From: Berghia stephanieae
Lineage: Eukaryota; Mollusca; Gastropoda; Nudibranchia; Aeolidiidae
Length of the DNA stretch: 64,000 nucleotides
Assembly (NCBI GenBank): GCA_034508935.3
Contig: CM067443.1
Span: 124,269,257-124,333,256, forward strand
Reading direction: 5' to 3'
The notes below the pieces were generated by a model. It saw only the letters and a list, made by a program, of their open reading frames with translations, did no database searches and had not been told where the DNA came from. This document shows positions 1-11,135 of the stretch, one piece after another. Position 1 is the first letter of the stretch; each line of letters starts with the position of its first letter. The translations under genes were made by a program, and so were the position numbers.

Positions 1-315
1 AAAAAGAAAAGAAACCCCAACAAAATAATTAAATAAGCACTATAAAAATGCAAAGTGTGACCCGTCCTCTCAAAACGTCATTATGTCGGGATGATCTCGG
101 TGCTGTAAAATGAATTTATTGTCACAAACATGGGACTTGGTTTTCATTTCTATTTATCATTGTGGAGAATTAAGCACTTGTTCTTACGTTGCAAAAACTC
201 AATAATGAGCATTTGATATAATTTTATTTCTTGCATCACTTTTCAGGGTCCAATTCATCCGACACAATATCGTTTTTAAATGAAGGGTCACAAAAAAAGA
301 CACATTCATTCTCTA
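1..315. other. A+T-rich unassigned sequence with a repeat fragment
   Basis: No gene is visible. Bases about 45-118 resemble 36431-36505 (shared words such as TCCTCTCAAA and ATGTC-GGATGAT), so at least this part is an unnamed dispersed repeat. Confidence 0.4.
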
Positions 316-382
316 TTTATCTAATTCTCTCCCCCCTCCCCCCCCTTCTCTCTCTCTATCTTCTCTCTCCAACAAACTCTTG

Positions 383-421
<39 letters not shown>

Positions 422-500
422 TCTCTGACACATACACACCTACACACACATACACGCACACACTATCTCTCTCTCTCTCTCTCACACACACGCACAAACA
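316..500. repeat. CT-rich compound microsatellite
   Basis: C/T-only tract with (CT)n at about 383-409 and 463-482, a (CTAT)n block at 410-424 and CA-rich pieces between and after them. The short open frame across it is a by-product of the repeat. Confidence 0.9.
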
Positions 501-1195
501 CGTGACACATACATACCCCGCGCTTTTTCGTTTTAGGAAAGTAACACCCTTATCTCAATAGCAAAACATAATCAAAGGAACAAAGATCATTGGCATTAAA
601 AAAATACACGTCGCAAAAAAAAAAATAAAAAAAAAAAAATAAATAAATAAAACGAGTAAAAATAAACTCAAAATCTTATAAATAGTAGAAAAAACGACAA
701 CAACCATCAAAACTTCATATAACTCATTTTGTAATGCACCTCTTCAAAATCGTTGAATGGAGTCGATAATTTGTTTCCTCCAGCCCATTCAGAAAATGTT
801 TATTTTAGAAAATCTCCATTCAAAAGTAGGTTTATCTAAACCCATCAGAACCACTTGAAAATGTAAATTACGTTCGTTCCGGTATCCGGTGAGTTTAGTA
901 AAATACGTCATGTCAGACGAGTATAGTGTCAGGTCAACATAATCATTTGTTTCGAGAAATTTCTGAGTGTAATCCCTATGGATCTATAATAGGTACCGGC
1001 TAGAGGGCGTTGACTTTAGGATTTGGAATGTTCAAGGCTTTAACTCTGCTTCGTAATTTTGTCCTTATCGACAGGACTTAGAAAAGAAGTGTTATATTGT
1101 TCTAAATGGAATTCATGTAATAGAAAAACTAACTGTGTTAAATCAGTTATTTGAGATGACTTTTGCTGGTATTGATTGTCTGTTATGAGTTACCT
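501..1195. other. Unassigned A-rich stretch
   Basis: Nothing gene-like is visible. Bases 613-655 are almost pure A. The rest is ordinary A+T-rich sequence with stops in all frames. Confidence 0.5.
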
Positions 1196-1416
1196 TGGAA
1201 AAATAAGTATTTAAAATTTTGGCCAGTAAACTCGTCCTTTAAATATCGATCGCTTAAAATGACTCACTTCTTGGCAAAAAAAACTTTCACAACTGGGGAC
1301 TTTGCGGAGTCCCAGGTTTGAGATTATTTGCCAAGATGAATGTCATTTTAATCGATCGATATTTGAAGGACGAGTTTTCTGGTCACAATTTTAAATTAAT
1401 GTTTTTTTTTTCATTG
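1196..1416. mobile_element. MITE-2 fold-back element
   Basis: Two arms face each other: ATTTTGGCCAGTAAACTCG and ATATCGATCG on the left, the reverse complements on the right, with a centre around GGGACTTTGCGGAGTCCC. The same palindrome recurs about ten times in the window. No coding capacity. Confidence 0.85.
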
Positions 1417-1560
1417 TGCGGCAGTTTCATTTGTAACCCATCGGCTCAATGTGGTATTATACCAGGGTGAACCAGATATTTGGAAAATGACATAAAAATA
1501 AAAGCAATCAGAAATATTAAAATTCTTGTTTTCTTCGCTTAGATATTATTTTTTTCCATT

Positions 1561-2000
1561 TTTTTTTGCCAAGATGAGGGTCATTTTGTGCGGCTATGTG
1601 GTGTTGTGGTATGACACTCGCTTTCGGATCGGAAGGTCCTGGGTTCGAGCCTGGCGCTCGGCGCATAGCTGAGTCCTTGGAAAAGGCTCTTTACTCACTT
1701 TCTCTCACCGTACTCAGGTGTAAAATGAGTACCTGGCCGTTAACAGCGTTGTCTTTGTCCGAAAAAATTGTAATATCGCATAACAGGCGGCATGTCCCGT
1801 CCAACATGTTAAATGTTGCTGTTGATCAGGGACCCCTTGTAAAGCGCTTTGAGCACATTTAGTGGGGATTGCGCTATATAAAGCTCAATTTAAAAAAAGA
1901 ATTAAATCCATCGGTATTTGAAGGACGAGTTATCTGGCCAAATTTTAAAATATGGGTTTTTCCAGAGTACGGATGTAACTGCTTGATCGAACAGGTGGAA
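1561..2000. mobile_element. MITE-2 half, split by SINE-1
   Basis: GCCAAGATGAGGGTCATTTT at 1568-1587 and the rest of the arm at about 1907-1990 (TATTTGAAGGACGAG, then a GAGTACGG end) belong together. A SINE-1 copy lies between them, so this MITE was already in place when the SINE inserted. Confidence 0.8.
1587..1892 (+). mobile_element. SINE-1, full length
   Basis: The tRNA-like head GTGCGGCTATGTGG and B box GGGTTCGAGCC are followed by the body and the L2-type tail TGTAAAGCGCTTTGAGCAC ... GCGCTATATAAA. The family has a RNA polymerase III type head and a tail of the kind L2-clade LINEs mobilise. The frame open through it is not a gene. Confidence 0.93.
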
Positions 2001-2820
2001 CAATTCTTTCTTACCCTTATCAAGGATACAAATAAAGATAGATTGCCCTCTGCTTAGGTATAAGGCAGAAAAATAAATCGAACAGGTAGACCATGTCATT
2101 TATAATGTACAAGAAAATACATTCTTATTTAAAGAGTAGTGAGCTGCTTAAGTGCATAGTAAGAACAAACAAATGAACAAAAGGTTCCGATCACTAGTTA
2201 TATGCTGGGAAATGTAAACAAAATAAATTGATATATAAAGATAGTTCTGCACGTAAATTCCCAAGAGCTCACAGCTAAGAATGGAGAAAAAGAAGATACT
2301 GGTGGTTATTTTATTTTTATGTCTCTAATCAAATCAATTATATTGGGGTTCGTTGAAGTACAAGAATATAGGAATAAAGTGAACAGAAGTTTTCATTCAT
2401 TCAATATATATATACAAGGAAAAAAGTGTTAAATCGTTTCTTTTTGTTTTTAGATAGCTGAATGCCTATGTGAATTCCAAAGTGCTGACGGATTAGAATA
2501 AAGAAAAAAAAAAGAAATATTGTCTGGAAACCAAATAAATGATATAGTGGTGTGCTGGTTAGTAGGGATATGGAAATAAATTGAACATAAGGATTCATTC
2601 ACTTATCATGCTTAAAAAATATAGAAAATAGCATGGGTGCACTCAGATAAAGTTTACAAAAATACGACTTCATCGGGTTTCTTTTTTTTATGGTAACCGC
2701 TTTATTTGAGTGTCCAGAACATTACTTCATGTCGGCACATTTACAAAATAGTGTATGTTTGATCACCCTCCCACCCCCATCTTATCCAGATAAACGTCCC
2801 AACAAAACTTGAGCATTCAT
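2001..2820. other. Unassigned stretch
   Basis: A+T-rich, stops in every frame apart from short runs of about 65 codons that show no coding features. I recognise nothing here. Confidence 0.4.
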
Positions 2821-2825
2821 ATATA

Positions 2826-3112
2826 GGTCAATACTCATTAAATGTGCTCAAAGCGCTTTACAAAGGGTCTCTAATCAACAACCATATGTTGGACGAGACA
2901 TGAGGTCTGGAAGGTGAATTTACAATTCTGTTCGGCCGACAATGCTGTCTTCTGCGAGGTACTTATTTTACACCTGAGTACAGTGAGATAATGTGAATAA
3001 ATAACTTTTCTATGGACTCAACTTTGCGCCTCATTTGAGCAGGACTCGATCGAACTGTTAACCTACCGGTCCGAAGGCGGAAGTCAAACCACACGACCAC
3101 AAAGCCCGACAA
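2826..3112 (-). mobile_element. SINE-1, diverged
   Basis: Tail on the left (AATGTGCTCAAAGCGCTTTA) and a degenerate tRNA head on the right. The B box region is altered, so the copy looks older than most. Confidence 0.85.
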
Positions 3113-4300
3113 ATAGCATGCATGAAAATATTTTAAAGATGAAATAAGTACTGTGATTTTAAGCTGCGGTTGGTAACAGAATAAAATCAAAATATCACAG
3201 TGACAACACTTCACACTAAAAGCAAACTTCCTTAAAAGGAAGTTTTAAGAAATGAGACACAATTATATCTTTAAAATTCAAGAAACGTTTTTGATTCTAT
3301 TATTTTGATCTGCTATCATAAGTAAAAGACTGACTTTCTATTGAGTTATGTAAACGTTTCATCTTCTAAAAAATATATTTTATTTCATTTATAACATGTG
3401 CATGATCGGTGCTGATGCATTGGACACAATACTGACGCTTATTGACTACCATAACAATAATAGTCAATCAGAAATCAATCAAATTTATTATAGGCTACCC
3501 CTTTCTGTTTGGGGAAATTCCGATTTACAATAGCATAATGTGTCTTGATAAGAAATGGTTATAGGCAAGGTATTATAAAAGTATTCTTGTTCTCCTGCGT
3601 TTGAAATTTAGAGTTCGTTTCCATTTGCGCGCTATCAAGGTCGCATAGCGGCAGTGGGAACTTGCTTGAAATTCCAAAACGCAGGGGTTCATGATCTATC
3701 TATCTCGTTTTTAAAAATAAAATTAGTGGAGAGCGGGGAAATAAAATCGATAACTAAAAAGCATTCGTCTATCATAATTATTGGTATTGTGTAAATTAAC
3801 ATAGATCCTTTTGAGCCATCACGATCAAAATCTGTCCGGTAATAAAGTCTGTAGGTGCAACAGGGTGGCCAGATGGCGATTCCCCACTTCAAATTAAGGA
3901 CAGATCATTTAGCCCTAGCAGATTTTATAAATAATCATTTGAGTCAACTGATGATAGGATTGCCTTTAATTTTAAAAAAAAAAAAGGTTTGTAAGTTACT
4001 CGCATCTAAATCTATAAAAAATAGTTTTATATTTTTTAGATTTCCAAGTATTTTTGTACTCCGTAGCAGACATTTAACTCGGGCTATACGGAACATTTAT
4101 AACCTCAACTCTATGTAAAAAAAGAATAGATAAAACTAATCGAGTTATCGCCTACAACTTCAAGCGTAGTAATTTGATTCATACTAGAAAAGGAGGTTGA
4201 GTGATTGGTCTTCGGTCAAATTAATCCCGAGATCAGGGATTCAGAATGTTCAAGGCTCTTAGGAAAGTAAAGGGATTTCCTCACCTTTTAGATGGTATGG
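3113..4300. other. Unassigned stretch
   Basis: No gene or clear repeat. Words near 4230-4260 (TTCAGAATGTTCAAGGCTC) also occur near 1020-1040, which suggests a short dispersed repeat. Confidence 0.4.
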
Positions 4301-4512
4301 GTTCCGCCGTAGCTCAGATGATAGAACACTCATTTCAAAACCGAGCTCTTCCTCACCACCCCTTTTCAGCTGGTAGTTATTTGATAGCTAGACCTTTCAG
4401 ATTTGACGGAAAGCATTTTTAAATAGATTAGAGACCTTTCCAAATGGTAGCAAATAATTACTTAGCACTAGAGATACAGGTATAAACTCCAGCTCCATTG
4501 GCCGCATGGATG
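4301..4512 (+). mobile_element. SINE-2, diverged
   Basis: Head GCCGTAGCTCAGATGATAGA resembles the tRNA-like head of the other SINE-2 copies. The middle (GACGGAAAG) and the end (TATAAACTCCAGC) match the family. The B box is poorly preserved. Confidence 0.75.
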
Positions 4513-4659
4513 TGAAGACTTCTTTTATTTTCTTGAATAAGGTATGAGGTGTAGATATCAAAGAGGCTGATTGCCTATCATTCAGAAATAATAATTTTAA
4601 AAAAAACATTCAAAAAGGATATAAAATTATGTGTGTTCGTGAGGCAATTCAATATGTTT

Positions 4660-4800
4660 TGCTGCGTGTCGGTCTAGCGATGTTGAGATTGGTCATTAAT
4701 GGGATGGGTGACAATGGTTGCAACCACAGGTCTAAGGTATTGTGACCTTGGGTACGACACATAATCATTAAACACTACACTTTGCACCCCCCCCCCAACT
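4660..4800 (+). mobile_element. SINE fragment related to SINE-3
   Basis: Contains GGGATGGGTGACAA, also present at about 28042-28055 within a tRNA-like SINE-3 fragment, then GTGACCTTGGGTACGACAC. Followed by a short poly-C run at 4789. Confidence 0.45.
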
Positions 4801-5275
4801 AAACAAGATTGTTTATTAATCGCTCATTTCATAGACGGCCTTACCCATTCAATATGTATTTGGTGGAGTAAGTTGTCAAATAAAAGTGCTGTATATTTCA
4901 TCGATTTGAATACTCTCCTTTGCTATTTTCTATTTTGTAAAAAAATTACAAATAATCATATTTATATTGACACTGACGCTATTGCATTCTCGACAAGTAC
5001 AATTCAAAGAGTGTTTTTATCCTTTACATGTTTTGAAATAAATATACGACTTTTATTTGAGCCTGAGTTTCATTGAAGTTATTGCCCTCTTTGTGAAAAA
5101 GAGTAAAAAAATTGTCAGTAAAATCCGGAACTCTCTTTTGAAAGGATTACCAATGTTATTCAAGCGATTCGAATTTTCCAGTAAGTCTGATCAACGCATT
5201 TGTAGGCGTTACATGAAAAAAAAAATGTTTCAATGCCTCCTGACTCATTGAGTGGTGTAAATTTAGTTGTAAAAA
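4801..5275. other. Unassigned stretch
   Basis: Two overlapping open frames of about 65 codons lie here (4873-5076 and 5057-5251). Neither shows a recognisable motif. Confidence 0.35.
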
Positions 5276-5277
5276 TA

Positions 5278-5396
5278 TCTATGTGTAACCTTAAACGTTT
5301 ATAGTATGATTGCTTAGTGAGAACTAATCAGTAAAATGGCAGTCTAAAACCAATAACAAAGAGCTGAGTGACGTCAGCTTCGTTCCTTCTATAAGT
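5278..5396 (+). mobile_element. MITE-1b, right part only
   Basis: Runs from GTGTAACCTTAAACG through AATAACAAAGAGCTGAG and TGACGTCA (5369-5376) to the end CGTTCCTTCTATA, matching the full copies at 13913 and 26691. The left part is missing. Confidence 0.8.
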
Positions 5397-5789
5397 TAAG
5401 CTTAAGAGTCAATATTAAGCATAATACCAATTTGACACAATGGGTCACATTCTGGTTAAATTCATAACGATGATAGTCATTATATTCTCAAATCACAGTC
5501 GTTTCTATTGATGTCCTAACTCTTTTGATCTTGCAACATTATATTTCCATCAAAAAAACATTAATTTCCAGACTGACCTTTTTGAAATCGTTTTTTTAAA
5601 AGATTAATTTTACACCACATTAGTCTTAGATTAGATATCCGATAGTTTCTAATACGAGGAAAAAAGTGAATCATTAAAAAAAATACTTAAACATTTTGTC
5701 TATTGTTCCAGTTTTTATCGTTTTTATTATAGTTCCAAGTGTCTGACGACGATCAGTATATTTTTTTTTCAGGTCGTTATTTATTGTGG

Positions 5790-5985
5790 ATTCTGTGACG
5801 TCAAAATGCCAGTCTTTGGCCACAAAAGAAAACAAATCGTGAGTTGTATTCAATAGTTCAACCAATGGGACCACTTGTTTCCATGAGCACTACTAACGAC
5901 AACTCACTAGACGGTGCAAAAAAAAAAAAAAAAACCCAAAATAATGACGTCAAAATGCCAGTCTTTTTGGGTTTCAGTGTCAGGC
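5790..5985 (+). mobile_element. MITE-6, joined to MITE-1
   Basis: Contains TGACGTCAAAATGCCAGTC at 5796 and again at 5945, GTGAGTTGTATTCAATAG, and ends GTGTCAGGC. It matches 8925-9121 on the opposite strand. It abuts MITE-1 directly. Confidence 0.75.
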
Positions 5986-6181
5986 TATAGATAGTTCGAA
6001 GATGACGTCACTCCGGTCTTTGTTATTGTTTTTTTTTGCCATCCGCGTTTATGAGTAATGCCCACTGAACTGTATTAACCCGACTATAAACGTTCATGTA
6101 TACACACAGTTTTGTGTGTTGGTCCGTTATAATTCCGGATGGCAATGTTATGAGCTTCTTAGCCAAGCACATACTATCTAT
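5986..6181 (-). mobile_element. MITE-1
   Basis: Starts CTATAGATAG, carries TGACGTCA at 6003-6010, an inner inverted pair (TTTGCCATCCGCG near the left, CCGGATGGCAATG near the right) and ends ATACTATCTA. Seven copies in the window share these parts. No coding capacity. Confidence 0.88.
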
Positions 6182-6740
6182 CAGATCACGATAGCTACGC
6201 TTGACATTGAAAATTCGCATACGGAAGTAGTCCTAAGCTTTTTGTCTCGATAACATCATTTTCATCTCGGGTACCATCCTTATGGATTTTAAAGGATGAG
6301 TAAAACTAAGCATGATTGCAATTCACCACCAAACTTCTTCTCGTCGCCCGCGGTCGTAAACACGGAGAAAGGACCTCCCTACAACCAGCGATTAATCATT
6401 CATGGGTTGAACAATTTTGACCCCACCCGAAACGTTTCAAATTGTTTCTCCTCTGACTTAAATTAAAAGTACGTACTATAAATATTAGACTCGTAAAATC
6501 TTTTCTCTTAAGCTTTGAACTATTTGTTTAAACTAGAATTGCTAATATTTCAGAACACGTTTGACAATAACAGATTAGTAATACTTGGTACTGTAAACAC
6601 AATACCAATTTTACAACCCATCGTCCCGCCCACCGAAACCGTAAACACGACAAAGGCAACTCCCGACAAGGTGTACCGTAACTATACTGCCGCTTGCAGG
6701 CAAAAGGACATATTTACATTTTTTAATATTTTAAACTGAA
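6182..6740. other. Unassigned stretch
   Basis: Includes a 74-codon frame at 6515-6739 with no recognisable domain and no further support. Nothing else seen. Confidence 0.35.
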
Positions 6741-6749
6741 AATAGACTT

Positions 6750-7060
6750 TAAAAAAAAGACGAAAAAGAAAGGAAACGAACACGATCCCCCTTACCCCCC
6801 TCCATCCCAAGAACAAAAAAAAAAACAAAACAAAAAGCAAAATTAAATAAAAAAAAAAAAAAAAAAGAAAACAAAGAAAATCCTAAAAACAATAACAAAA
6901 AAAAGTCAAACAAACAAACGAAAAAAAAATATAATAATAAAAACAAAAAACCCAACACATAAACCTAAAAAAAAAACAACCCCCCCAAAAAAAAAAAAAA
7001 ACCAACAACAATAACAAAAAAAACAACAAAAAAAACAAAATAAAAACCAAACCAAGAACA
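6750..7060. repeat. A/C-only low-complexity tract
   Basis: About 300 bases almost free of G and T on this strand, mostly A runs broken by C. The hydrophobic frames on the other strand come from this composition. Confidence 0.9.
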
Positions 7061-7720
7061 TGAACAAAGCGAACTCCATATTCCGTGATTGCAGAATAGG
7101 TACACGTGCTTGGGTTGGCAAGAAGAAAAACCGCCATTATACGCTGTTACATGGATACGGATAGAGGAATCAGCTGCAATTCTATCATTGCACTAGTATT
7201 ATTTTTTCACTTGTCATGCATATACGTCGCTCTGCCTTGAGAAAGCAATGCAAAGGATGTACCTACACCAAACAACGTAACACAATGGGATTGTGTAAAC
7301 TAGGACGATAATTGCTTTCCAGGTAGGTTTAATTTAATTCTTGTTGACTTAGAGATAGAAATACTTCCTCCTTCTTTAATGGATCTTAAATCTTTCTCAA
7401 AGATTGAACTCTGGAAAGTTTAAAATCGAATTTACAATATGTAGATACGATTAAATAGTTCATCAGCCTTTTTAAAGTTTAGCTGTAAATTGTGCTGCAA
7501 TTTACAGGATCTTGATAAAATTTAGGTGTGACTCAATCGTGGTTCGATCAAACATTGCTTATTTATATAAGTAACAGACTCTTTCTGTCTTTTGATACGA
7601 CAGAGGACTTCCGTGTAGATATACACGTTCTTCGGATTTGGTATGTAACATAAAAATGGACCGCTGATAAAGTAATGGGGAGTCCTCGGTATGAATTGGG
7701 ATGTCATGGGTTGAATTCAG
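7061..7720. other. Unassigned stretch
   Basis: No gene or repeat recognised. An open frame of 61 codons on the minus strand at 7522-7707 is probably chance. Confidence 0.35.
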
Positions 7721-7721
<1 letters not shown>

Positions 7722-7786
<65 letters not shown>

Positions 7787-7801
7787 GTATAACAAATCAA
7801 A

Positions 7802-7865
<64 letters not shown>

Positions 7866-7875
7866 TTTGATTCCT
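7722..7875. repeat. Two (TA)n arrays, the second inside a perfect inverted repeat
   Basis: (TA)n at 7723-7784 and (AT)n at 7805-7863. The second array is bracketed by TCAAAGCA on the left and TGCTTTGA on the right, giving one long self-complementary unit. Confidence 0.92.
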
Positions 7876-8186
7876 TTTACTTTGTTTACTCTGAATTTTA
7901 ATATTCCATCTCATTTTCGTATTTCTTTCGAAAGCTGACTTTAAAACGAAAGTGTGACCTTCCTGACAGATTAAAGGAAGTTGACGTCCCTTAGCTCTTA
8001 TTTATTGTTTTTGGACGGTCTCCTGTAGAATATTAACGTCAACAGGTTACACATTATAGTTCGAGTGTTACGATTGTTTTGACACGCACACCTGGTGAGG
8101 ATTTTACGTTGTCGCAATGTAAGTATCAAAAAGCCCAGATAAAACGTCAATATAAAGCAAAAAAGTCTCCAGCAAAGACCTCAATC

Positions 8187-8440
8187 TATATTCATGTTTT
8201 CGTCCAACCTAGTCATCGATCACATAATTTGTTGCTGTAAAACGATTGGACACGCTGCTTTGTTTATTAAAGTTGTAAACAAACCCATGAGTCATACTGA
8301 GAAAAATAACCAATTTTAACATTGGATAATTCTCAAACGGTGACCACTTTTCACTATGTGGGTCATTTTGAGCACACTTTGCAATATGACCAATGACCTC
8401 GAGCACATGGAAATGTAATGATATAGATCATGCCCATTCC
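8187..8440. mobile_element. MITE-4
   Basis: Begins ATCTATATTCATGTTTTCG and ends ATATAGATCATGCCC. Clearly homologous to 25386-25640, sharing ACTATGTGGGTCATTTTGAG and GACCTCGAGCACATGGAAA. Ends form an inverted repeat around GATCTATATTC. Confidence 0.8.
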
Positions 8441-8542
8441 CGTAACTTCTTACAACAGGGACAACTCACTCGCCCCAACAGTTCCCGACTGATTCTTTTC
8501 ACTATTGGTGTGGAGGCTCAAACCGAAGCCATCGTTAACATT

Positions 8543-8730
8543 ACAGATAGAATGCGCTTGGCCAAGGAGTTCACAACATTGCCATCCGGAAGTATAACGG
8601 ACCAACACACAAACTCTGTGCAACCATGAACTTTTATAGTCTGGTTAATACAGTTTAGTGAGAACAACTCACAAACGCGGATAGCAAAAACAATAACAAA
8701 GGCCTGAGTGACGTCATCTTCGAACTATCT
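8543..8730 (+). mobile_element. MITE-1, first of a tandem pair
   Basis: Reads AATGCGCTTGGCCAAGGAG at the left, AACATTGCCATCCGG, GCGGATAGC and TGACGTCA at 8709-8716 near the right end. Nearly identical to the next copy at an offset of 188 bases. Confidence 0.9.
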
Positions 8731-8921
8731 ATAGATAGAGTGCGCTTGGCCAAGGAGTTCACAACATTGCCATCCGGAAGTATAACGGACCAACACACAA
8801 ACTCTGTGTAACCATGAACTTTTATAGTCTGGTTAATACAGTTTAGTGAGAACAACTCACACACGCGGATGGCAAAAACAATAACAAAGGCCTGAGTGAC
8901 GTCATCTGCATACTATCTATT
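8731..8921 (+). mobile_element. MITE-1, second of a tandem pair
   Basis: Same order of landmarks as the preceding copy with only a few differences, TGACGTCA at 8897-8904, and end ATACTATCTA. The two copies meet at CTATCTATAGATAG. Confidence 0.9.
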
Positions 8922-9121
8922 GCCTGACACATAAATCCTCTAGGACTCGCATTTTGACGTCATTTTTTAGGTTTGTTCAGCGTCTAGTGAGTTGTCGGTA
9001 GTAGAGCTCAAGGAAACAAGTTATTTCATTGATTGAACTATTGAATACAACTCACGATTTGTTTTCTTTGTGGCAAAGACTGGCATTTTGACGGCATTTT
9101 TTGGTCAGTGTCAGGCTATAA
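8922..9121 (-). mobile_element. MITE-6, joined to MITE-1
   Basis: GCCTGACAC at 8922-8930 and GTGTCAGGC at about 9109-9117 are inverted ends. The interior matches 5796-5985 reversed. The junction with MITE-1 is the same as at 5985. Confidence 0.8.
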
Positions 9122-9125
9122 CTTA

Positions 9126-9632
9126 ACGATGGCTACGCTCAAACACAGGATACTGTGATCAGAATTTGGCGTTTATATGTGTGCTGTTAAAAACTGCGCC
9201 ATCATCGCTGGTCATGTCACAACAATATTATTCCATTACATTGTTGCTTAGGTGAGTTGAAAGTTGTGTTAACTGAATCATAAAAATCTTTTTGAAAACC
9301 GATAAACAATATCGATATTAATTGTAGTGGTTCATTCTTTTCTACACGCTGAGGTGTTACTTCTTTAAGCAGTGGTCTTTGTAATATGAATAACGATAAT
9401 AATCGATTTAACATTGATTTCTTGTTGTCCTTTCCTTTTTAAAATTGTAATTATTGTTGTTGCAACCTTTTAATTTTGCTAGGAGGCAACTCCGTGACAA
9501 AAGCTCTTGGTTATAGCCCACTGCACAGCTATCCCGTGGCTTCATTTGTTTTGTCCTTCAAAGTTGAGTGACCCAGGGCCCTCGAGCTTAATCAAGATGT
9601 GTAAAACATACCTTACCATTTGTAGCTATCTT
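9126..9632. other. Unassigned stretch
   Basis: No recognisable gene or repeat. A 65-codon minus-strand frame at 9217-9414 has no motif. Confidence 0.35.
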
Positions 9633-10147
9633 CTATTGATGCTATGCGTTTAGGTAAAATAATCACAAAATCCGCATGCCAATTTAACATATCACCACAC
9701 AAAACTGCGTGTAACCTTTAACGTTTATAGTCTGAACTTGAGCTTGAACTTTTTTATACAACTCAATATCCACTCAATTTGCTCAAAGCGATTTACAAGA
9801 GGTCCCAAGCCAACAGAAATATTTAACACGTAAGACGAGACACGCCGCCTTTTAGGCGATATTAATTTTTTTTTCGGACAGAGAAAACGATGTTAACGCG
9901 ATGTACTCATTTTACACCTGAGTACGGTGAGAGAATGCGAGTAAAGAGCCTTTTCCAAGGACTCAACTATGCGCCGCTCTTAGCGGTGCTCGAACCAATG
10001 ACCTTCCTATCCGATGGCGAGTGACATAGCACAAGAACATTTTGAGCAGCAGTCTGATTGATTTAATTTAGTGAGAACTTTTCACTAGCAGCTGTCTAAA
10101 AATAATAACAAAGAGCTGAGTAACGTCACCTTCGTTCCTTCTATATG
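9633..10147 (+). mobile_element. MITE-1b interrupted by SINE-1
   Basis: Left part 9633-9735 (GATGCTATGCG ... CGTTTATAGTCTGA) and right part 10051-10147 (AGTCTGATTGA ... TGAGTAACGTCACC ... CTTCTATA) join into one element once the SINE is set aside. TGACGTCA is degenerate in this copy. Confidence 0.85.
9736..10050 (-). mobile_element. SINE-1 with target duplication AGTCTGA
   Basis: Tail to the left, tRNA-like head to the right. AGTCTGA at 9729-9735 and again at 10051-10057 flanks it, and intact MITE-1b copies have it once, which supports LINE-type insertion. Confidence 0.88.
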
Positions 10148-10149
10148 TA

Positions 10150-10622
10150 TGGCGCTATAACATTTTTTTCCCGACAGAAACAACGCTGTTTACGTTCTGG
10201 TATTTAAAAAAAAGAGCTTTATATAGCGCAATATCCACTAAATGTGCTCAAAGCGCTTTACAAGGGGTCCCTGGTCAACAGCAACATTTAACATATAGGA
10301 CGGGACATGCCGCCTGTTAGGCAATATTACAATTTTTCGGACAAAGACAACGCTGCTAACGGCCAGGTACTCATTTTACACCTGAGTACGGTGAGAGAAT
10401 GTGAGTAAAGAGCCTTTTCCAAGGACTCAACTATGCGCCGAGCTCGAGGCTCGAACCCAGGACCCTCCGATCCGAAAGCGAGTGTCATACCACAAGACCA
10501 CATAGTCGCACATTTTTTACGTTTTACATTGAGTACAACGAGAAATTTCTGGACTTGAACCTCGGGCAAACAAACCCGAAGGCGAGTATCATACCAAAAT
10601 AAGACCCCAAAGCCGCACAAAA
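10150..10622 (-). mobile_element. Older SINE-1 interrupted by a younger SINE-1
   Basis: The outer copy is seen as CCGACAGAAACAACGCTG at about 10172 and, after the inner copy, TTACATTGAGTACAACGAG to GCCGCACAAAA at 10524-10617. The inner copy splits it within the body. Confidence 0.75.
10206..10512 (-). mobile_element. SINE-1, full length, nested
   Basis: GAGCTTTATATAGCGCAATA at the left is the tail. The head ends CCACATAGTCGCAC at the right. Close to consensus, so recent relative to the copy it interrupts. Confidence 0.93.
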
Positions 10623-10809
10623 TTAAGGTCTTTTGTCAAAAAAAATGGCAATGCTGAAAACTTCCTCTCTTTGCACCCCTTTTATCAGTAATTAGCTGGT
10701 TCTGTGTTGCCAAGATTATACAGATAGATTCACACTTCAGAAATGGGAATAAGCAGCTCTTGATCCATTGATCCATGGTGAGGTAAAGGTCATTCGTTGT
10801 ACAAGTAGG

Positions 10810-10918
10810 AATCCCCCCCCCCCCACCTGCCGTAACCCCCACCCACTTCATCAGCATTACTCCCTCCCCCCTATACACAACTCACTCTATCCTCCACCCC
10901 CCCCCCCCTCCGGCCCCC
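10810..10918. repeat. C-rich low-complexity tract
   Basis: Repeated C runs separated by CCTGCC, CACCC and TCCCC. The open frames over it are compositional. Confidence 0.85.
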
Positions 10919-11004
10919 AAGATTTTTATAACTCATCAATACAAAACGGGTGTTGCGCAACAAGTCCTAAATTTCACGAATTATTACTCGGCCATTTGCT
11001 GACA

Positions 11005-11135
11005 AAATACATCGTTTATAAAACTTGGCCAGAAAACCTTTAGATACTTTAAATATCGATCGATTTAACTAAATCCCAACCAGCCGAAAACTCTCAACCT
11101 GGGACTTTTTTTTTTGCTGGAATCAATAGGATTTA
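11005..11135. mobile_element. MITE-2, left half
   Basis: TTGGCCAGAAAACC, AAATATCGATCGATTTAA and AAAACTCTCAACCTGGGAC follow the family order; the right arm is missing. Confidence 0.75.
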
